This document shows, piece after piece, positions 12,141-15,116 of a DNA stretch of 15,116 nucleotides (position 1 is its first letter; the number at the start of each line of letters is the position of its first letter). The notes beneath the pieces are model-generated. The model was not told the DNA's origin and made no database searches. It saw nothing but the letters and a program-made list of their open reading frames with translations. The stretch is from an uncultured Coriobacteriaceae bacterium (GTDB lineage: Bacteria; Actinomycetota; Coriobacteriia; Coriobacteriales; Eggerthellaceae): NCBI GenBank assembly GCA_900552365.1, contig URZP01000031.1:1-15116 (forward strand). Reading direction: 5' to 3'. The translations under genes were made by a program, and so were the position numbers.

Positions 12141-14084
12141 GTGTCTTCTTCTCATCAAAACGGGGGCATGCCCCAAGCGCGCGTGAAGGTCGCGCATCCG
12201 TATCTCTGCCTTATGGGGCTTTACCTAGGGGGATTCACCGGAATGTACAGCGAAACCGCGCTGAACATCGCCCTTCCCCAGCTTTCTGCCGCATTCGGCG
12301 TCACGCTTTCCGTCGTTCAATGGATGGTCGTCGGCTATATGCTTGCCATCGGCATCGTCCTGCCGTTCTCGAGCCTTCTCATGAAATGGTTCCCGGCGCG
12401 CAAGATCACGCTTTTCGCTTTGGGCGCCTTCTTCGTAGGCTCGCTGATCAGCGGGCTTGCTGCAAGCTTCCCCGTTGCCCTGGCAGGACGAATCGTTCAA
12501 GGTGTCGGAACCGGCCTTATCTTGCCGCTTATGTTCTCGATGGTTTTGAAGGTCATCCCGCCGCATAAAATCGGCACGGCCATGGGCGTGAACGCCTTGG
12601 TCATCATGTCGGCATCGGCCGTTGGCCCCACCCTTGCCGGCTTCCTTGTGGGCGTTTTCTCGTGGAATGCGATCTTCTTCAGCTTCGTCGTCGTTTTGCT
12701 GGTGGGCATCCTGTTCACGGTCAAGTTCTTGGTCAACCCCTACGAGCTTACCCGCCCGCACATCGACCCCGTTTCCGTGATCGCTTCGTGCCTTGGCTTC
12801 GGCGGCATCGTCCTTGGCGTTGGCATGACCAGCCTGTATGGCTGGGGCTCCGCCCTTGTCATCGGCTCGCTGGCAATTGGCCTCGCAGCGCTGTTCGTCT
12901 ACGTGAAGCGACAGCTGAACATGAACGAGCCCGTTATCGACCTGCGCGTTTTCAGCATCCCCGGGTTCCGCACGGGCACCCTGTGCGTCATGCTGAACTT
13001 CGGCGTCACGCTTTCAGCGATGTTCGTTCTACCCCAGTTCTACCAGAACAGCATGCTGCTTGCCGTGAGCGTCGCAGGCTTGGTCCTGCTTCCCGGCGGC
13101 ATCGCGAACGCCATCGTTAGCATGCTGTCGGGCCGCATCTACGACCGCATCGGCGTACGCGTTCCCGCACTGGTCGGCTTCGCACTGTCCATCGTCGCCT
13201 GCGCCTTTCTGCTGTTCGCTAATCCGTCCTCGCCGCTTGCGTATGTTGTTTGCTGCCATGTCGTGCTGATGATCGGCGTGCCCCTGGCCATGTCGCCGTG
13301 CCAAACCCACGCGCTTTCTTCGCTGCCGCCGCAGCTTTCCACTGATGGCAGCACGATGATCAACACGCTTCAACAGGTTATGGGCGCGATTGCCACCGCG
13401 CTCGCAACGTTTTTGGTTGCGACAGGCTCAAGTGCCGCTGCCGCAAACGGCGCAACCCAAGCTTCGGTGGTGTTCTCACAGGGCGCCCACTGGGGCTTCG
13501 CGTTTGCCCTTGTGCTTGCGATCGTTTCGTTCATCCTTGCGCTCGGCTTCAAAAAACAACCTGCACGCGATAAAGAAGCTGAACCCAGCGCGCACGCCAA
13601 AGCAGCAAGCTACCAGACCGGTGCCAAACCCGAAAGCGTCGCTTCCCTGATGAAGCAGGAAGTCTACACGCTCAACAAGAACGACACCGCGCTTGACGCT
13701 TTGAAGCTGTTCGTAGAAATGGGAATCTCGGGCGCTCCCGTCGTCAACGGCACGGGCGAGCTCGCGGGATTCGTGAGCGACGGCGACGTTCTTGGCTCGC
13801 TGGCAAAACAGGACGCCTCGTACGGCAGCTTCTACGCCTTCGCGATTGACGACGGATCTTCGTTCAACCAGAAAGCCGCCGAGCTTCGAAACATCAGCGT
13901 GGGCGAGATCGCGACGCAGGACGTCATCACCGTGAACGTCCACGACGATATGCGCGACGTCTGCAACACGCTTGCGAAGCACCACCTTAAGAAGGCGCCC
14001 GTCATGGACGGAAAACGCATGGCGGGAATCATCAACCGCTCGAACATCACCCGATTCGCCGTGGGGCTGTTCGCCAACTCGTAA
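12141..14084 (+). CDS. DHA2-family (EmrB/QacA-like) MFS exporter fused to two C-terminal CBS domains
   Basis: The 647-residue product (from GTG 12141; ATG 12168 would give 638) has two parts. Residues about 18-472 are a 14-helix MFS permease of the drug:H+ antiporter-2 type: ETALNIALPQLSAAF (38-52), GRIVQGVGTGLILPL (116-130), the antiporter motif-C region SAVGPTLAGFL (159-169), GRIYDRIGVR (331-340) and STMINTLQQVMGAIATAL (404-421). After a polar linker, residues about 500-640 form a CBS pair: SLMKQEVYTL...GAPVVNGTGELAGFVSDGDVL, then VGEIATQDVITV...KKAPVMDGKRMAGIINRSNI. The first repeat keeps the Ser/Asp pattern of nucleotide-binding CBS motifs (SDGDV); the second has Asn where Asp is usual (NRSNI). 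CBS pairs often sense adenine nucleotides, so gating by energy state is a reasonable inference. Substrate unknown. Monocistronic, behind a terminator-bearing leader. Confidence 0.88.
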   Translation: MSSSHQNGGMPQARVKVAHPYLCLMGLYLGGFTGMYSETALNIALPQLSAAFGVTLSVVQWMVVGYMLAIGIVLPFSSLLMKWFPARKITLFALGAFFVGSLISGLAASFPVALAGRIVQGVGTGLILPLMFSMVLKVIPPHKIGTAMGVNALVIMSASAVGPTLAGFLVGVFSWNAIFFSFVVVLLVGILFTVKFLVNPYELTRPHIDPVSVIASCLGFGGIVLGVGMTSLYGWGSALVIGSLAIGLAALFVYVKRQLNMNEPVIDLRVFSIPGFRTGTLCVMLNFGVTLSAMFVLPQFYQNSMLLAVSVAGLVLLPGGIANAIVSMLSGRIYDRIGVRVPALVGFALSIVACAFLLFANPSSPLAYVVCCHVVLMIGVPLAMSPCQTHALSSLPPQLSTDGSTMINTLQQVMGAIATALATFLVATGSSAAAANGATQASVVFSQGAHWGFAFALVLAIVSFILALGFKKQPARDKEAEPSAHAKAASYQTGAKPESVASLMKQEVYTLNKNDTALDALKLFVEMGISGAPVVNGTGELAGFVSDGDVLGSLAKQDASYGSFYAFAIDDGSSFNQKAAELRNISVGEIATQDVITVNVHDDMRDVCNTLAKHHLKKAPVMDGKRMAGIINRSNITRFAVGLFANS

Positions 14085-14153
14085 TCAGCTCAGCTGCTTC
14101 GAAAGCCAACCGAACACAACTCGGACAGGTTGCAGCACCTGCTTGGGCAAAAG

Positions 14154-14189
14154 AAATGGGCCGTTGCGGCAAAACACAACGGCCCATTT
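14154..14189. terminator. Bidirectional terminator between MFS-CBS and ychF
   Basis: A perfect 13-bp stem (AAATGGGCCGTTG 14154-14166, CAACGGCCCATTT 14177-14189, 10-base loop) sits between converging genes. On the minus strand it runs into TTTCTTTT, a good T tract for ychF. On the plus strand only TTT follows within the stem end. Confidence 0.85.
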
Positions 14190-14246
14190 GGCAGATAGCT
14201 ACGATTCTGCCGCCGCCTTCGCAAAGGAAGCAACGGCAAACGCAGA

Positions 14247-15116
14247 TTAAACGTTGAACTTGAAGTGCATGACGTCGCCGTCCCGCACCACGTACTCCTT
14301 GCCTTCTTGGCGGAGCTTGCCGGCATCACGGCAGCCCTTCTCGCCGCCCAGCGCGACGTAATCCTCGAACGACGCCGTCTCGGCCTTGATAAAGCCGCGC
14401 TCGAAGTCGGAGTGGATGACGCCGGCGGCCTGAGGCGCCTTCGCGCCGATGGGGATGGTCCAGGCCTTCGTCTCCTTCTCGCCCGACGTGAAGTACGACT
14501 GCAGGCCCAGCAGGTGGTACGCCTCGCGAGCCAAGCGGGCCAGGCCGCTTTCCTTCAGGCCAAGCTCCTCAAGGAACATCTGGGCCTCTTCGTCATCAAG
14601 CTCGGCCAAGTCGGCCTCGACCTTCGCGCTGATGGGCACGGGCGTGCAGCCGTCGATCTTGGCAAAATCGGCGTTCACTTGATCCTCGTCGACGTTGGCG
14701 ACGTACAGAATGGGCTTGACCGTCAGCAGATGCAGATCGTACAGAGCATCGAGCTCTTCCTCGGAAAGGCCAAGAGTGCGAACGCGATGGCCCCCGTTCA
14801 AGCCGTCATAGGCCTTCTTGGCAGCCTCGAACTTGGCAGCTGCGGCCTTGTCGCGACGAGCGTCCTTCTCGAGGCGGGGCAGCGCCTTCTCGATAGTGCC
14901 CATGTCGGCAAGGATCAGCTCGGTCTTGATGGTCTCGACGTCGCTGGAGGGGTTCACGCGACCGTCGACGTGCACGACGTCGGGGTCGTTAAAGTAGCGG
15001 ACGACCTCGCAGATGGCGTTGGTCTCACGGATGTTGGCCAAAAACTGGTTGCCCAGGCCCTCGCCCTTGGAAGCGCCGGCAACCAAACCGGCGATGTCGA
15101 CGAACTCGACCGTGGC
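14247..15116 (-). CDS. ychF: YchF/OLA1-family redox-regulated ATPase (5' end outside window)
   Basis: The frame stays open to the right edge, so the N-terminus, including the P-loop, is missing. The visible 289 residues are the rest of YchF, a universally conserved Obg-related P-loop protein that prefers ATP and binds ribosomes. The first residues contain the G3 region FVDIAGLVAGASKGEGLGN, then FLANIRETNAI. The G4-like YVANVDED matches the NxxE motif that replaces NKxD in this family. The C-terminal TGS domain is complete (FTSGEKETKAWTIPIGAKAP, then GVIHSDFERGFIKAE, ending DGDVMHFKFNV). Compared with the usual 363-365 residues, about 75 are outside the window. It ends about 60 bases before the convergent terminator. 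Confidence 0.95.
   Translation of the reverse strand, partial: ATVEFVDIAGLVAGASKGEGLGNQFLANIRETNAICEVVRYFNDPDVVHVDGRVNPSSDVETIKTELILADMGTIEKALPRLEKDARRDKAAAAKFEAAKKAYDGLNGGHRVRTLGLSEEELDALYDLHLLTVKPILYVANVDEDQVNADFAKIDGCTPVPISAKVEADLAELDDEEAQMFLEELGLKESGLARLAREAYHLLGLQSYFTSGEKETKAWTIPIGAKAPQAAGVIHSDFERGFIKAETASFEDYVALGGEKGCRDAGKLRQEGKEYVVRDGDVMHFKFNV

Noticed and set aside
1..15116. tRNA or rRNA genes, CRISPR repeats, insertion sequences, phage or attachment sites
   Set aside because: Looked for on both strands; no tRNA-like cloverleaf, no regularly spaced repeats, no transposase or integrase motifs.

Overview
The window looks like chromosomal DNA of a GC-rich anaerobic actinobacterium, most likely of the Coriobacteriia (Eggerthellaceae-like). 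This placement is inferred from gene content: a fused TsaB-RimI-TsaD protein, a clustered Fhs-FchA-FolD formate/folate pathway, a MenG-type quinone methyltransferase and frequent GTG starts behind strong Shine-Dalgarno sites. No rRNA, tRNA, CRISPR array, insertion sequence or phage gene was found. It reads as an ordinary core-genome region with a few unusual proteins and regulatory spots.

Layout. (1) 1-3154, minus strand: an amidohydrolase-fold gene, a 64-codon membrane-protein gene, a TatA/B-like gene and tatC form a likely operon read right to left, ending in a terminator at 11-38. (2) 3155-3306 is a divergent intergenic region. (3) 3307-5529, plus strand: menG with a long charged N-terminal extension, then a monocarboxylate-type MFS transporter whose start codon is preceded by a 42-base dyad. 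(4) A terminator at 5581-5607 separates it from the converging minus-strand block. (5) 5611-11797, minus strand, read right to left: fhs, fchA, folD, tsaE, then the tsaB-rimI-tsaD fusion, which may have its own promoter. (6) 11798-12140 has no convincing gene but carries a plus-strand terminator and a nested stem, upstream of (7) a 14-TM DHA2 MFS transporter with a C-terminal pair of CBS domains (12141-14084). (8) A 13-bp stem terminator separates this from ychF (minus, running off the right edge).

Functions. Fhs, FchA and FolD together convert formate plus THF to methylene-THF. The next genes, TsaE and TsaB-RimI-TsaD, make the t6A modification of tRNA position 37 and contribute a ribosomal acetyltransferase domain. 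TatA/B-like and TatC form a twin-arginine export system, often used in such anaerobes for exported redox enzymes, and MenG supplies the quinone they would use. The points most worth a second look are the amidohydrolase that has lost most active-site residues, the CBS-fused DHA2 transporter with its terminator-bearing leader, and the three-domain t6A fusion. I do not see a clear multi-gene novel system.
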